A stretch of 60,000 bases of DNA from NCBI RefSeq assembly GCF_032854445.1, contig NC_088300.1:6760001-6820000 (forward strand). The letters are read 5' to 3'. Of the stretch, positions 22,781 to 35,938 are shown piece by piece. This DNA comes from Liolophura sinensis (Eukaryota; Mollusca; Polyplacophora; Chitonida; Chitonidae). The notes beneath the pieces were generated by a model, which did no database searches, was not told the origin of the DNA, and worked only from the letters and a program-made list of their open reading frames with translations. The translations under genes were made by a program, and so were the position numbers. Each line of letters begins with the position of its first letter. Position 1 is the first letter of the stretch.

Positions 22781-25700
22781 TCCGTTATAAAGCAAGTTTA
22801 CAAGTTTCCCGTAAACTGACTCAGCCCGATTAATAACGGGCACGTAGATGTTCGATGGTGGGTCAGCAGTCGACTTCCACGGATGTATGCTGGCCTCTTG
22901 GTCTCTGTCCACCCCCTCCACACCTGGTCAGTCATGGCGAACTGGTGAGAACAAAGGATTATGAAGGAATTCAAATTGTCATACAACTCAATTGGAAATA
23001 TCCAATGTTTTCAAACTGTCAAATTCTTCAAGCCCGTGCCCCGGTGGCGGGTCGTAGCGTTAAGTAGACAGCTCTCACGTTTAGCGGGCAGCCGATGATC
23101 GGGCTGGGGTAAACATTTACCTGTTAAGACCTCTGACAATCCTCACCGCGTTACACTTATTCGAAACGCAGCCTCGTAAAATAAAGTCGCCAAATGTTTT
23201 CCGCATTTCTATCTGTGGCGTCAGTTCCTTGAACAAATTATAGCCTGTATGTCCCCCAGAGGGTGTCAATAGAGAAATAAACAGGAAATATCTAGCCGCA
23301 GCAAATGTTAATCCAAGCGGTTGTTGTTGACGCAGGCAGACTGAGATTAACGCGGCCGATGTCGGCCAGGAAAGTTTAAGGTTGGACCTTTATCTTCGGG
23401 GGCGGCATCCGCTGTCAGAAAGATTTCCCTCTGATGAATGAAATGATATAATATATCTACGCACAAATGTACGTGTATCTGTACAGTACCCATATATATA
23501 ACTCTATAATGGTTGGATTTGTGTGTGCGGACCTCGGTCAACTGTTGTACAGGCCTACTTAGTAGTACTAATACATGTAATAGAGTTATATTAGTCCCAG
23601 CTGTATGCTGAGAACTTTCATCTGAAGTGTAATCTTTTCTCAGTTGTCTACACTTCGCATACAATTGGACAAAAGTAATCTTGTGTCCTGAAAATGTATG
23701 TCAGATTCAGCAATATGGTGATGTCAACGAAGGCTTAAAGAGTACGAAGTGTGTGCGTGTGTCTGTGGGTGTGTGTGTGTGGGGGGGGGGGGGGGGGGAC
23801 CTTCTATACTCACCTCCCGGAAAGGTAGTTGAATTTTATTAAGAGATAGTATGAAATTGTATTGGTAAATCTAACGTCAAAGGTTTACATTTAGTGTTTT
23901 ACAGTTTTGGAAGAATGTTTTAAGGACCGGTTCTTGTCGGACTGGTATAGCTGTATATCTCGTCACGTGGTCAAACCCAATGGCACAGCTTTATCTTGAG
24001 AATAGGTGTACACAAATTGTACGTACCCAAATGTATCTTACTGCTATTTTGTTTTCAGAGAAGCCAAGAAATTACGTGGACAGATATATACCAGATATTA
24101 AATCTCCAACATTTTATGAAAAACTGTGTACAAAGTCATCCGGATTTTCCACAATCGTTGATGGGTGCACACTAATGTTTTCACAGGTTTTGTTTCAGTG
24201 TTTACGCTGACATATTCACTAGGTTTGCAAACTGTAGACTATCCTGACTAATTGCTCACTTACATATATACATATATATATACAACTTAACGAGCTTGGA
24301 CTTGATGAGTTTGTTGGCGGGGATGGTGCATGACGTAACACATTATTGGAGTGAGGCCTACCACTGAGTGTATGAGATTCCAGTTAACATCTCAGATGGC
24401 ACTCCCGTGATAAGGATCACGTTAAATCCAAAACACGTGCCCGAAATTAGGCAACTTAACTTATAACTTTAAGGGGGAATATTTGACACGAGTATAGCTT
24501 AAAGAAAAGTTTACCACTTAAAGGGTCCGATGATATAGACTAAACTGCCTTCAGCAGCCAACAAGTGACCATGTTGCATGGTTAGTGGCCCGTGAAGATA
24601 TCGCAGTTGTAGTCAGTGCTTAAGTTAATGAAAACCGTAAGGCAGATTAGACTATCCTCGACGCGCGGCAATTTCAGTGTCCCATAACTGTTAAGACAAT
24701 TTAATACGGAGCTTTCGAGTTGTGACGTTACGACATCGAGATGACGTCCTTTTGTGCTTGTCGTCGTCGCTTCGCGACACGGTGGGTCGAATCAATACAC
24801 TTTAACGTGGGAGGATACATACAATGATTAATATTATCGATAATCTATGTATTTTATTACCTGAAATATTTACTTTGGTGGATTTGCAAGGTGTGCCTCA
24901 GGTAATTAAAGTCCTGTTTTCTGAATAATTCTCATTATTATACACGCTCATTATTTATACATCTAGAACATTAAAGCTTATTTGTCAGTTAGTTTATACA
25001 CGGCAAGGCTCAAACGGCAAACCATATAGTGCGACCGTTTCTTACTCGTTGAATGGTCTCTGATGCAATAAAATTTAGGATTAAGAGTGTTGAATAATAG
25101 GCTGTTGTTATAAATGGCAGTTTCAACTCAGTGTTCACATTAAAGTTAACCAGATCGACTTTCTAGAACTTTCTCAGGGGTCGTTTGCCACTACAAATGC
25201 TTCCATACCACAAATAGTATCACTTTTCTCATCATGAAGTATCAATGTTGGGGCGGTTCAATGAAGAGATCTGGAGGTAAAACATCTGACTAAGGACTGA
25301 GTGTCAGCCAGTTATTGTTAGGACCGTGTTCATTGATTAACCCCCTCACACGGTAAGGGGAGGGACCAAACGATACAGCAGCGACAGGTTAAGCACAATC
25401 TGATTGGATAAAACAACACGAGAAAGTTCTCGGTGACGCGGATAAGCCGAATAGGATACATAGTTTGTTTGCGTTGAGACCCGAGAGGTAGAAACAAGAC
25501 ACGTCTGCGACAAATGGCCGTCCTGACCTTTAACACGGCAAGTGACGAACCCCGCTCAAGATATCCTTTTCACGCGCGCGCTGAAGTCCTGTCGGTTTCC
25601 TGTCTCGGATTTCATTGTTGAAATGATTTGCACAGATAAATTGGATTACACACCACCCTTAAACGTCACAGAGTTCGCGGAGAGAATGGACGAGATTCCA

Positions 25701-26966
25701 ACAAGTTTTTGTTACAAGCTATCCGAGGTGGTGTTTTGGTGAAAGCCGGCTACGTGAAACAGACAATACAAGGAGAAAATAAATAATTAGAGGCGAAGAA
25801 CCGGATACGCCCTCACACCAGATGCGGCTTTCATCAAATATATCGGGTTAAGGTTAACAAAATATATAATAAACTTAAGTGTTTTTTCTGAGACAATTTC
25901 ACCTAAACATAGTGCTTCCATTTTACCACCGATTTAAGTCTACACATTATATTTCAATTACAAGAGGGTCGGATGGGTTCTTATCTTGAACTAAATATTA
26001 ACAGAGAGTAAACAGCGGCATGGCACCTTCAGTAAGGCTATATATGTATAGTACAACACGTACAGGTCTCCTGTACAGATCTGTACCTCTCTAAGAAATT
26101 CCAAACTATAGGGCCTACTCTATATAGATTAAGTGACAGTTTGTAGTGTTAACTTTGGAAATTATCCGATACGATTTATTTCGGCATCCGATCACTTAGG
26201 AGTACCATACGATTGCTTTGTCACCTGCATGGCCCATTTTTTCAAAGATGTTAATATTATCAAATCATAGCGAATCTTTAGCGGAATGAACAGAAGCTTA
26301 GCTAAGTAAATGTATTATATGGTATATTATTGTATTGTTTGACTATTCTGTTCTAACAAGGCACTCATACCTTTGTAAATAAAAACCATTCAACTAAGAA
26401 AAGAGATTTTCTAAGTATTATAATTGATGTGTGCAGTACATATTTCTTAAACATGATTAACGTCCAGTTAAGAAAAAAGCGGTCAGAAATAAGTTTTTGG
26501 GCTTCTCAGAAAAACACTGTAAAAAAAGATAACACAAATATATGCAAGTAAATACTATACATGTCATCTGGAGAAATCAAAAAATTAAAAAAATTTTAAA
26601 ATACTGGTTGAAAAATAATATGTCTGAAAAAAAATGCCTAACAAAGAAACTGAAAAATTCTTATTTATATTCCATTTTAAAGTGAACATCAAGTCAGCCA
26701 CTAAATCCGAATTAATTAACGAAGTAGTATCCCATAACTGTTGTAAAAATATTTTGAAAATTCTACACCGTTTATCAACAAACTAAATAACAAATGAGCG
26801 TCAGGACCTAGCCACTGATTTTGCCATGTTATAGCTTTCTAGAGTGAAATCACAAAACCAAGGAGCTCTCCCGTACCATCGGTATTAATATGATAATAAG
26901 AAAATACAAACAAAAACGCCTGACACTCATCCAAAGAGTACGTTCTGTTCCGTTTTCAAAGGGCCG
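22781..26966. other. Non-coding stretch with scattered GC-richer patches
   Basis: No recognisable gene. 23020-23420 is GC-richer, with a CTCF-like CCCCCAGAGGGTG at 23253-23265 and GTAAACA forkhead-type motifs. A GT/poly-G microsatellite sits at 23755-23799. The remainder (23800-26966) is AT-rich with short open frames of up to 76 codons that show no known motif. Confidence 0.35.
23755..23799. repeat. (GT)n followed by poly-G
   Basis: Simple repeat: GTGTGTGTCTGTGGGTGTGT leading into about 20 consecutive G. Confidence 0.95.
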
Positions 26967-27083
26967 ATGTTTCTTTTAGTTTGGCGCTCGGTCAGTGCGA
27001 TCTTCGTGGGCATGTGTCGTGTTTTAGCGGTCCTGCTCATCCTCATCTGCGATCTGTGGCCCGGCTGGCTGTACCGACATCAG
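26967..27083 (+). CDS. Candidate first coding exon of a secreted or membrane protein
   Basis: A 39-codon open frame starting MFLLVWRSV with a very hydrophobic core, MCRVLAVLLILICDLWPGW, ending at WLYRHQ. The sequence then reads CATCAG|GCAAGT, an exact match to the consensus of GC-AG intron donors, at codon phase 0; unspliced it stops three codons later. The exon is GC-richer than its AT-rich surroundings. I cannot name the protein, I did not find a second exon, and the start context is ordinary. It could also be a chance frame. Confidence 0.25.
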
Positions 27084-27095
27084 GCAAGTTACTGA

Positions 27096-28592
27096 ACATA
27101 GCAGGACCTAACATAACATGACCTTCTGATTTATAATGGACTCTTTCACGCAGATTTTGGGATATTTCGTAATAAGGAAAAATAAAGCAACGTCACAATA
27201 TTTTTCTTCAAGCAATGACTCTCCCGAAGTGGTTTGCTTGCCAGCTTTTAGATATTTTTCTGTGATAACTGTGTCCTATATCCTTTTTCTGTGTATATAT
27301 AGTGGCAGATTTTAGGTTCACTTTAAATATGGTTTCTTTAGAAGGATATCAGTTATGATTTCAGTCCATGTTTGACTGAACATATATTTTTTACTTTATT
27401 TTCGCCACTACTGCAAGTTAGTTTATACATACTCATTCATGGATGCTGCATTTTATATGCACATCATACTTATTTAAGACAAACGGAATCCATTAAAAAC
27501 ACTTCTTTTGTCAACATCTGAAGTGAACAAGAATGCATTCTGCACGTCGTTCACAGAAAATTTCCAAAGAACCTTACCCTTTTTTTTATTTTTATTTTTT
27601 TTTATTTTAGGACTTTTTCAGGTATGATATCTTATCACTCTGTTAAAAGACATCGGTCTTTTATCGTTATCTATCAGATGGTCTCGTGAAATTGCGCTTA
27701 ACTCTCACCATACTGATAATATTGTTAAGTTTATAAATCTAAGGCGTTATATATCCACAAAAGACTGATAATGCAGTAGCTAAATCACTTCCAGTTAAAG
27801 TAGAAGCAAGGTATAGTCGACACTTCAACTATATAAATGGGATTTCTCCGTGACTGTTTTTTCGTATTTTATCATGAGTGATTTGTTGTTATGTCACCAT
27901 GCATGCTCGAGTTGTAACTTTTACGCTGTAAAAAAACAATGAGCATCACCTCCGGAACCTGCTTCTGAGGGGTTCTAAGTATACAAAGCTAATAACAAAA
28001 ATGTCCATTCGGCGCATGAAGACTGAAAGCTGGTCAAAACCGGAGGAAAATATAGATTCTTTAGTTCTCGATACTTAATTTACTCGAGCATGTATAGAAA
28101 AATGTTATTTATAAAATCCACGATGCATGTAAATACTAATGCCCTTCAGCTGTCAACCAAATTCTGAACAACCCTGCTTTGCAAGACGTATATATTTGCC
28201 TATCTTCAGAAAAATACGTTATTGGCCCAGCGGGCAATGTTCCTAACAATATTATAGTTGTCTCCCAGAATTACTACTGTATATATCAAGTCCTGGAAGC
28301 TGTATCGGGATTAAACACTGCAATTAACACGAACTTGCACTATCTAAACGCAGTTCATTATGGCATACGCGCACCCTGAAGAAACTATTTAAAAATACTC
28401 CAGTTGTTTCTAAAAAAAAAAAGTTCCTTTATACCGACATAGCACAACTTTATTGCATTCCAATATAAAAAGCTGTCTTTACTGTCAGGATCTACAAGCT
28501 GTACTATCAAACTAACGAAAAATTTTGGAGAAGTTCTTTCTCTCACACTGAATAACTATAGGCGCTCAAATGCCCCTGGCATATAGTATTCA
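27096..28592. other. AT-rich stretch, nothing identified
   Basis: If the upstream exon candidate is real this would be its intron. Poly-T tracts at 27570-27607 are the only low-complexity feature; no exon with clear coding character seen. Confidence 0.3.
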
Positions 28593-28600
28593 TGACAGAG

Positions 28601-28603
<3 letters not shown>

Positions 28604-28633
<30 letters not shown>

Positions 28634-28638
28634 TTTTT

Positions 28639-28673
<35 letters not shown>

Positions 28674-28821
28674 TGTGATTGGGTTTTTTACGCCGTACTC
28701 AAGAATATCTGACTTATACAACAGCGGCTAGCATTATGGTGGGAGGAAACCGAGCAGTGCCCGGGGGAAACACACGACAATCCGTAGGTTGCTGGAAGAC
28801 CTTCCCACCTACGGCCGGAGA
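28604..28821 (-). mobile_element. (ATAA)-tail SINE without tRNA head, with target duplication
   Basis: Starts with a long (ATTT)n tract (28604-28675) and continues through TTTTTTACGCCGTACTCAAG, TTATGGTGGGAGGAAACCG and CCTTCCCACCTACGGCCGGA. Flanked by GACAGAGAATT and GACAGAGATTT, an apparent duplication of at least 8 bp. The tRNA-like 5' part is absent. Confidence 0.85.
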
Positions 28822-29999
28822 GACAGAGATTTAAGGAAAAGAATTGTATTATCGATTGCTTCAGTGTGTACTAACATAGGTCACCGCTATATACATTAAT
28901 GTCAAACATGACCTTCTTCAGTTCTGCGGTACATTCACGGGTTAGGGTTCCTCCGTGGTATGTTCCACTGTTCATTGAGGTACTTCTCAACAGTAACCCT
29001 ATACAATGTATAAGAAATTCGCAGGAAATCATTTCTCAAACACACTGTGCAACCGGTTTGGTAGATCTGTACCTGTTCTCGTATGAATACGGCTTCACGC
29101 AGAACTTGTCAAAAAGTCATCGTTATCAAGCTTCAGCGTTCTCATTTACCAGACGTTATACTGATAATTCGTGTAAAACAAAGGCTTTGAAAAGAAACAG
29201 AGTATGTCCCTCTTGAATGCATGAGGTTGAATGATTCTACAGACTGTCTATACAGATGTTGCATCTTTCTTATAGACTTGTAAGTGTACAAGAATAATAA
29301 CTGTTTCTTATCACGTCGCTTTTATGACAAGGATGATTTTCATCTTTGATAATGTGTATTATCCATAAAAATTACCTTCGTTATTGCGGATATTATCATT
29401 AGTTGTTTTTTTTAAATTTTACAATGAGTATAATTCTTTTTTGTATAAATACGGTCGGAGTATACAGAATCTCTGGTGCCCTTGATCTGTTCCATACTTG
29501 TGTCTAACTCCGCTTATCTGGAGTCTGTACGTGCAGCATGATGGGTAAATCGCACATTTCTGTCCGGAGCTTTAGGAGTTATTTTTTTCAGATAGACTTG
29601 CATGAACCTATATACTGTTCACGTGGCTTATCTGCATGACCTCAGTGCGCAGGGCCAGTCCCGTTGGCTGTTTCATTGCATACGTTTGGGTGAAAGATTG
29701 TTTTTCTTTATGCCTACGGTCGTGTCTTATGCAAGTTGATCTTGTGGTAATTGAATATTGTATAGCACTATAGTTAGTTTTCAGTATATGCTGATTTTAG
29801 AATTTTCCGGGTTTCCTTTTTTTCTTCCTTTTGATAAATTTTCATGGAATCCCTTCCCATATCAACCAATATCGGACTTGTCAACGTTACTGTGGGAATG
29901 GTGCTTGTCCTCAGTATGAAAACCAACTGAAAATCATACCAGCGTCATGAGAGTGCAAACGACACCATACTTATCTGGCGGAGCGTGTTTACTGTGAGC

Positions 30000-30520
30000 T
30001 GAGGCAGTAAACCACCTGTTGTCCACTTCCCCCGTATCCGAGCACGTATAAATCCCAACCCCCTGGGGCCATTAGCCCAACCTCATCAAGGATACAGGTA
30101 TATTGTTTCCCGTGTCCTCCATGGCGGCCAACGCTGCACACGTGTAACAATTAACAACTATATGCCGTGGCAGCCCCGAGTCCCCGAGTTAACCAGAGAC
30201 GTGTTGTGGATCGAGTTTTGCCAATTTCCTCTCAACTAATTTTTAGAGGCGACTTTAATTGATATTATACGATATTATGACATAATTGAAGGAATAAAGG
30301 AGGTTCTGCTTTGTGTTGAATCCAGTCAATTAAATTCATTCTCTAGGGCCGGTGCTCAGTGCACCTCTGGTCAATACAGCCGGGTTTGTCCCCTCCCCAG
30401 GCCCCACGACCCCATTGTTCCTATCACGTCTTTATTATGAGCCATTAATTCCGTGGGGAGGGGACAGTTAATGAGGACAGATAGTCTCTCACAAAAGACA
30501 TCCTCGGCGGCCGGCGTAAT
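30000..30520. promoter_or_regulatory. GC-rich, repeat-free block; candidate cis-regulatory element
   Basis: In an AT-rich setting this block holds a TATA-like CGTATAAATCCC (near 30047), CCATGGCGGCC, an E-box-containing CACACGTG, homeobox-type TTTATTATG and TTAATGAG, and C-rich tracts. Such density without coding frames is typical of conserved enhancers, but no conservation data are available here. Confidence 0.25.
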
Positions 30521-33500
30521 TACCATAAAACATAGGTTATTAATTATACGTATTAGTTATAACATTGTCATGCGATCATCTGCAGTTTTAGAGCCACAAA
30601 ACATCAACCACTGGTAAAATACCCGCTTGGAGGACACATATAACAGCTTCTGATGACAACCGATCTAGAATATTTGTTCTTAACAGATGGAAATCCCACT
30701 GGTGGTGTCTTCTCCATTCTGACAATCACCGCCACAAACGTCATGTGGAACTCATTTGTGCTTGGAGTTTCAGGTGGACATGTTATGTCTTTTCCCGGCA
30801 AGAAATTACAGAATTTCCCACACTGAATCTAAAATGTTACGGCACAAGGAATAAAACCATGCAGATCAGTGACGACAGCGTGATAGTTGGTAAATGACCA
30901 CAGGTATTACCGGTGAAATCCGGCCTCTTGTCAAATTACCTCTGTTATTGTTTTAATCTTATTATTCATGTACTTGTCTAAGAGATAACAACATTTATAC
31001 ACCTTCTAGCACCATGCATGGCTTAAGCAGAATTAGGTAAAAAAAAAAGGCAGTGATGTTAGTTACAATTTATTAGGTGTCACTGGTCTAGAAAACCAAA
31101 TTAATGAGATGTTATAAATGTGTATTAGATATTTATAAGTTGCTCTTTCATATGCGAAAAGGTTGAGGCATTAGGGTATAATAGTATATTTAGCCGTGTT
31201 CAAGAATTAAAATCCGGACAGAGGAGAAAATCTGGCATTTCCTGGCAACTTCTTGACTTAAACCAGTCGGTTTAGTGGGAGATGAGTTCCTGCTGTAGAC
31301 TTAGCTCAGTGTTATTGTCATCTGTCCTCATCGAATGTCCAGCGAAGTCCCCACGCCGAAATTAAAACAGTTTATAATGACTGTATTAATGACTGATTGG
31401 TAGGTACTTACTATGGCCTTTCATCATTATGTGGCTAAAAGACGACGATGATCCCTTGATGCTGGATGTAAATTTGTTTCTCTTGTATGTATAGGTATAG
31501 TGGATTGTATGCTTGCCTCACGCATATGAGCATGGAAAATCTTTCAACTTAGTTATTAGTGAAACTTGCACGTGTGAAAGTGTCTTAAAAACCTTTGAAC
31601 AATCATTTCATATCTGTTAATTATTTCAGTATTACACTTTTGCAAGACAAGTTATAAAAGCAGAAAGTGCGTGATGGGTATTTGTTGTATATATTATTGT
31701 TTCGACAACAGTTATAGGTTAAAATATAACAATTGCATCTCTATATAGTGGCTGAAGACAAACTAAGTTGAAAGTTGATCCTGTGTAAGTATATACGACC
31801 TCAGTGCGCGACGAGATGAAATTATATACGTGGAGAAAGGTTTGCATGACAGGTATGGTGTATAAGTCCATTTCTCTACACGTTTACCAATTTCATTGCG
31901 TAGCTATAAATTACCAGCTAAGATAATAGTTAATAACAAAAAAATTATTCTGGAAAAAAAGGGAAAGTAACGAGTAAAATAATAATATATTTTTGAAATA
32001 ATAATACTAATCCGTGAGGTATACAGAACAATGAAATTAACAGGAATAACAGCCTGTATTAGTGTAAGTTTACTTCAGCAGGAATTACTATAGTGGGAGA
32101 GTTAATCAGTTTCGCCACTCATACACTAAATGACAAAGACTTCAAGGTGAATGAAAGTCCACTTTAAAACAAAATAATAATTCACGATGACTAATCGAAA
32201 GAGAATTTAAAGTTATCGGTGATTCACTTTAGGTTTACATCTCGTTAACAGGATTTCTCGGTATAATTAATAGTATTCAACACTGACGAAGTTTACACAA
32301 CTGTTTCCTTGTGTAATTTAATTGTTACCGAGTAGTGTGTAGTTAAAGGATTAAAATTTCTGGCATGTATTGTATGGTGAATGCATGCGGGCCAGCATCT
32401 TAACATATATACGTAATATATACGTAATGTTTGCAGCTGTGTAAGTAGCCTCTATAGGGTATAGTTTGATATCCGCCTGCATATTTTTCATTTACAGAAT
32501 TCTTTGTAGGACCCATACTTTTGAGCGGTCGAATAGTGGGGTAATGGTTTCAAATGTAATCCAAGTGGGACCTCGAGAACACTAGCTGGCTAAGTGATCT
32601 ATAAAGTTCCATGGGCTAGGCCTGTAAGTCTGTAAGAAGGCAATGGCCTAATGTGTTGGTGAAATACATCGGATAAATATATATATATCAAATCAAATAA
32701 TATATATAAAAGAAAGACATAAATTAATGACGTAAACATATATGTTATAAATATATGTTAGATGTAATGAGTTGATATCATGGGAACGTTTTGAGTACAG
32801 TACTTCTACAGATCCAAGTTATTACCCTCCGTTAAAATTGTACTTGGCCAGTGTAGATGGAAAGTATACAAACACAGATGTAATGCGGCACCCGTACAAG
32901 TACTGTCTTACCGGTCCACTGTTTGATGGCTTACCGGTTTACCTGAACTGTATTTGTATACTGTGCGACCTACTGAAGCATTCGTGTAGCTCAGTAATTA
33001 TACGCTAGCAACGCATATATACTTTGTTTATAATTGTTCAGCTGTGTGATTCCATACCATGAAAGCGTTCCGCAGATGCGTCAAGAGTCTCATATTTAAG
33101 GCCTGCTTTCACAAAGTTTGACTAAATTACTGAATTCTGAGTATATACACCCTGTGCTAAAGGAGCAGCGCCACGAATTTGCCATAGACTCCACAGAGCT
33201 CATACAGTTATCGGCACCAGCGAAAGATGGATGGACACTGTAAATGTAGACAGGCCATGTTATGGCATGATCCATTTCTCTGATGTGCCTAACAACAAAA
33301 AGATCTTGACAAAGAAGTAGGCTTTCTCTTTATTTAAACAAACACTTTCTTTGATGCAAAACAGACATCAGCGTGTATACTAAACTCCAACTTTTCATTA
33401 AACTTTAATTTTAAATACTATAATTTCTGGGGCGGCACGTGTGTGGTCTGGCTTAGAAAATTACGGCAATTCGTTGTACTGTATACAGTAACTGCCGCTC

Positions 33501-34503
33501 CGGCCGTCTGGGCATGAACACTCCTTGACAATAATTTAGATTAGATTCAAGGGTTTGCTGGCTGTTCCACCGAGGCCATTTGGTTAACCGAGAGAGTCGT
33601 CGTGAACGTTTCCACTTCCTGTTCGAAGTTTTGCTTGCTTGCCGTCAAAGACGAGTTGAACGTAGTTTATAACAAGCCTGGCCAGGCGGGTGTTCGTGTT
33701 GCTTGTCTAGAAGAGTGGACATATATTACTGGCGGTGTACATCTGCCATGCTGCATAATGACCCAAACACACTACTCCAGTGCCGACCGACTACTGATGT
33801 TTCTTCCTCCACCCCCAAAACACTCGTCTTTAATTGTAATAACAGCCTACATCAAAGCCCGCCATTCCAGGCAGTGTACGAACACACTCTGCCCCAAGCA
33901 CCCGACTCCTTTCTAAGATAAACAATTGGTGCTCTAAGAGCGTTTTATCTACACATATTAGCGCAGTTTGTTCGGGGATTGGCAAACAAATGGCTGTGAA
34001 TAAAGTCAAAAGAGAACCTAGCAGGTTTTCGTATGGATACACTAAGCTAGATCCACACCACACGTGCATAACGTACATTTAAAACGTCTTATTTTAAATT
34101 CTGAAGTTAGGTTTGCGTTTTAACCGACGTGCTTTAGATAGGACAGTACAGTCAGTAAATAGACCTAGTACAATTATCTGGCAAATCTATTTATTAATAT
34201 ATCCACCCTAAAGCATGTTATCCACAGAGCACCTGCTTTGCATATCGATATGAACTCATTATCATCTAGTGTATTTTACTGTGAGCAAATTGTTATCCGC
34301 CGGTTTTCTGTTCTCGGTATAATCTCTAGGCTTTGTGGGCCCAATGGACTGGAAAACAAATCTGTAGACTTAACTCTTTTGCTTTACACCCGTTTTCTTT
34401 CTTTAAGTGTATTTAGCAATTTAGCTCCCCAAAGAGAGACATGTGTTTCTATTGATTTGGAGTTAACGTAAACAGGATGATAGTGTGTATACAACAGGAT
34501 CGG

Positions 34504-34518
34504 CCGCCTGGGGGCGCT
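34504..34518 (+). promoter_or_regulatory. CTCF-like site
   Basis: CCGCCTGGGGGCGCT matches the CTCF core (CCACCAGGGGGCGCT) except at two positions, and is followed by ACAGG. Known: CTCF binds this core in bilaterians. Inferred: a possible insulator in the gene-poor part of the window. Confidence 0.3.
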
Positions 34519-35205
34519 ACAGGAAGAAGCAAGCGTGCTGTATATGTTGGGGCTCAGCAGATGGGGAAATGCTGGCACACTGTTTATGTAATTTTGTGGG
34601 AAAACGGGTGCCGCATTACATCCGTGTTTGTATACTTTCCATCTACACTGATTCTCCATTTTGTCAAACATTGAAAATTACTATCGGTAGTAGGAGAAGG
34701 TGTGTTAGCCTTTAACCGGGTCTGAGGTAAACATATGAACAGGGGGATCTAACCCGGCAGACATAGCCTGAGTACAGCCGGCGCGGAGGGGAGCGAAGGT
34801 GCCAATCAAATAATCCAGGCTACAGGATATGGCAAATTGCCCCTCACAACTTATGTCAAGAGATAAATAGCAGATAATTTCATTTCTATATACAGTGTGG
34901 CTCAGCATCAATTCATCTCGTCTATCATCCCTGGTTAGTACCCCCCACCCCCACCCCCACTTCCTCTTTCCCTGTCTGTGTCATTTTTCTCCATATACAT
35001 CACACTTTCCTCTTACAGTAATTCCTGGTCAGACGCCGTCCTATATCAACGCACATATCCGTCTTTGTATTTTGTTATTTTTTTTCACTAAAAAAATATG
35101 AAAATAATTCACATCCAGATGTAGAAAGTATATAGAACACGGTTAACGCTTTCACTTTCACTTTTAAGTGTTACTTTTCTAATAAGTAGTGTAGCGGACA
35201 AATTT

Positions 35206-35649
35206 AGAAAGCACGTTGTTCAGTAATCACGAAGCACTTTATTCAGCTCTTTTGGTCTCAACAATATTAACCTTTCATTTCTTATCCATGACTTCTCTTT
35301 AATTATACCTGAGATCTTGAAAGTTATTCGTGCGTGATCTTGCGTGCATTCGTGGTTCAAGCTGTACAAGGAAATACAATCAAAACCCGAATTAGTACCG
35401 GGTCAAATTGCCATTACCAACCCCCAATTATTATTACCATGTCTACCTTTTAACCATTGACAGATTAATGACTTTACATTTACATACCAAAGCACAATAA
35501 TTCCCATATCCTGTTTTTACGTTTATGTACCAGTTATCTAGATGATCATTTGTATCTAAAGTTTGTTTACACATGGAACAACAAAAACATCATCATCACT
35601 CGCGGCTGAACGTGTACCGAATTTTTCACTTTGGCTCAAAATAACGACT
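35206..35649 (-). repeat. 3' LTR of the BEL/Pao-like element (possibly truncated at its start)
   Basis: Shares with 37937-38369 stretches such as CGTTGTTCAGTAATCACGAA, CCAGTTATCTAGATGATCAT and CACTCGCGGCTGAACGTGTA. Its inner edge abuts pol sequence directly, with no polypurine tract. Confidence 0.85.
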
Positions 35650-35811
35650 TTGCTTAAAGGGAATCCTCATCTGATAATTTCTATCAACCAACTTGGTTGT
35701 TTTGTTCCAAATATCGGAAAGCCTCTGGTCATTCCTTGACATGTGAGTCACATCATCTGACAACGACTCAATGGCAGTCAGTTTCCAACATTTGTCTCTC
35801 TGTTGATGCAA
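35650..35811 (-). pseudogene. Pol fragment (start of reverse-transcriptase region)
   Basis: The 61-codon frame (35626-35811) contains CWKLTAIESLSDD, IWNKTTKLVDRNYQMRIPFK, the conserved segment just before the RT domain in BEL/Pao pol. The frame runs on into the LTR (SRYFEPK, stop), so the deletion joined pol to LTR sequence. Confidence 0.7.
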
Positions 35812-35938
35812 CTCTTGATCAGCTTTGATAACATTCGAGACCGCAGAGAAACTCTCCCCAGTTCCCAGTGGCCCATTTAATGTTCATCCATGCACGTATG
35901 GCATAAGGTTGGTTCGCTTGGCCTCGCGTGGCCTCTGT

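Larger units (their letters stand above)
28833..35205. other. Long non-coding stretch with possible regulatory blocks
   Basis: No gene identified. Open frames (e.g. 28899-29216 and 33602-33916, ~105 codons) show no recognisable motif. Within it, 30000-30520 is GC-rich and repeat-free, and a CTCF-like motif lies at 34504-34518. A run of C tracts at 34941-34960 could form an i-motif / G-quadruplex pair. Confidence 0.35.
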
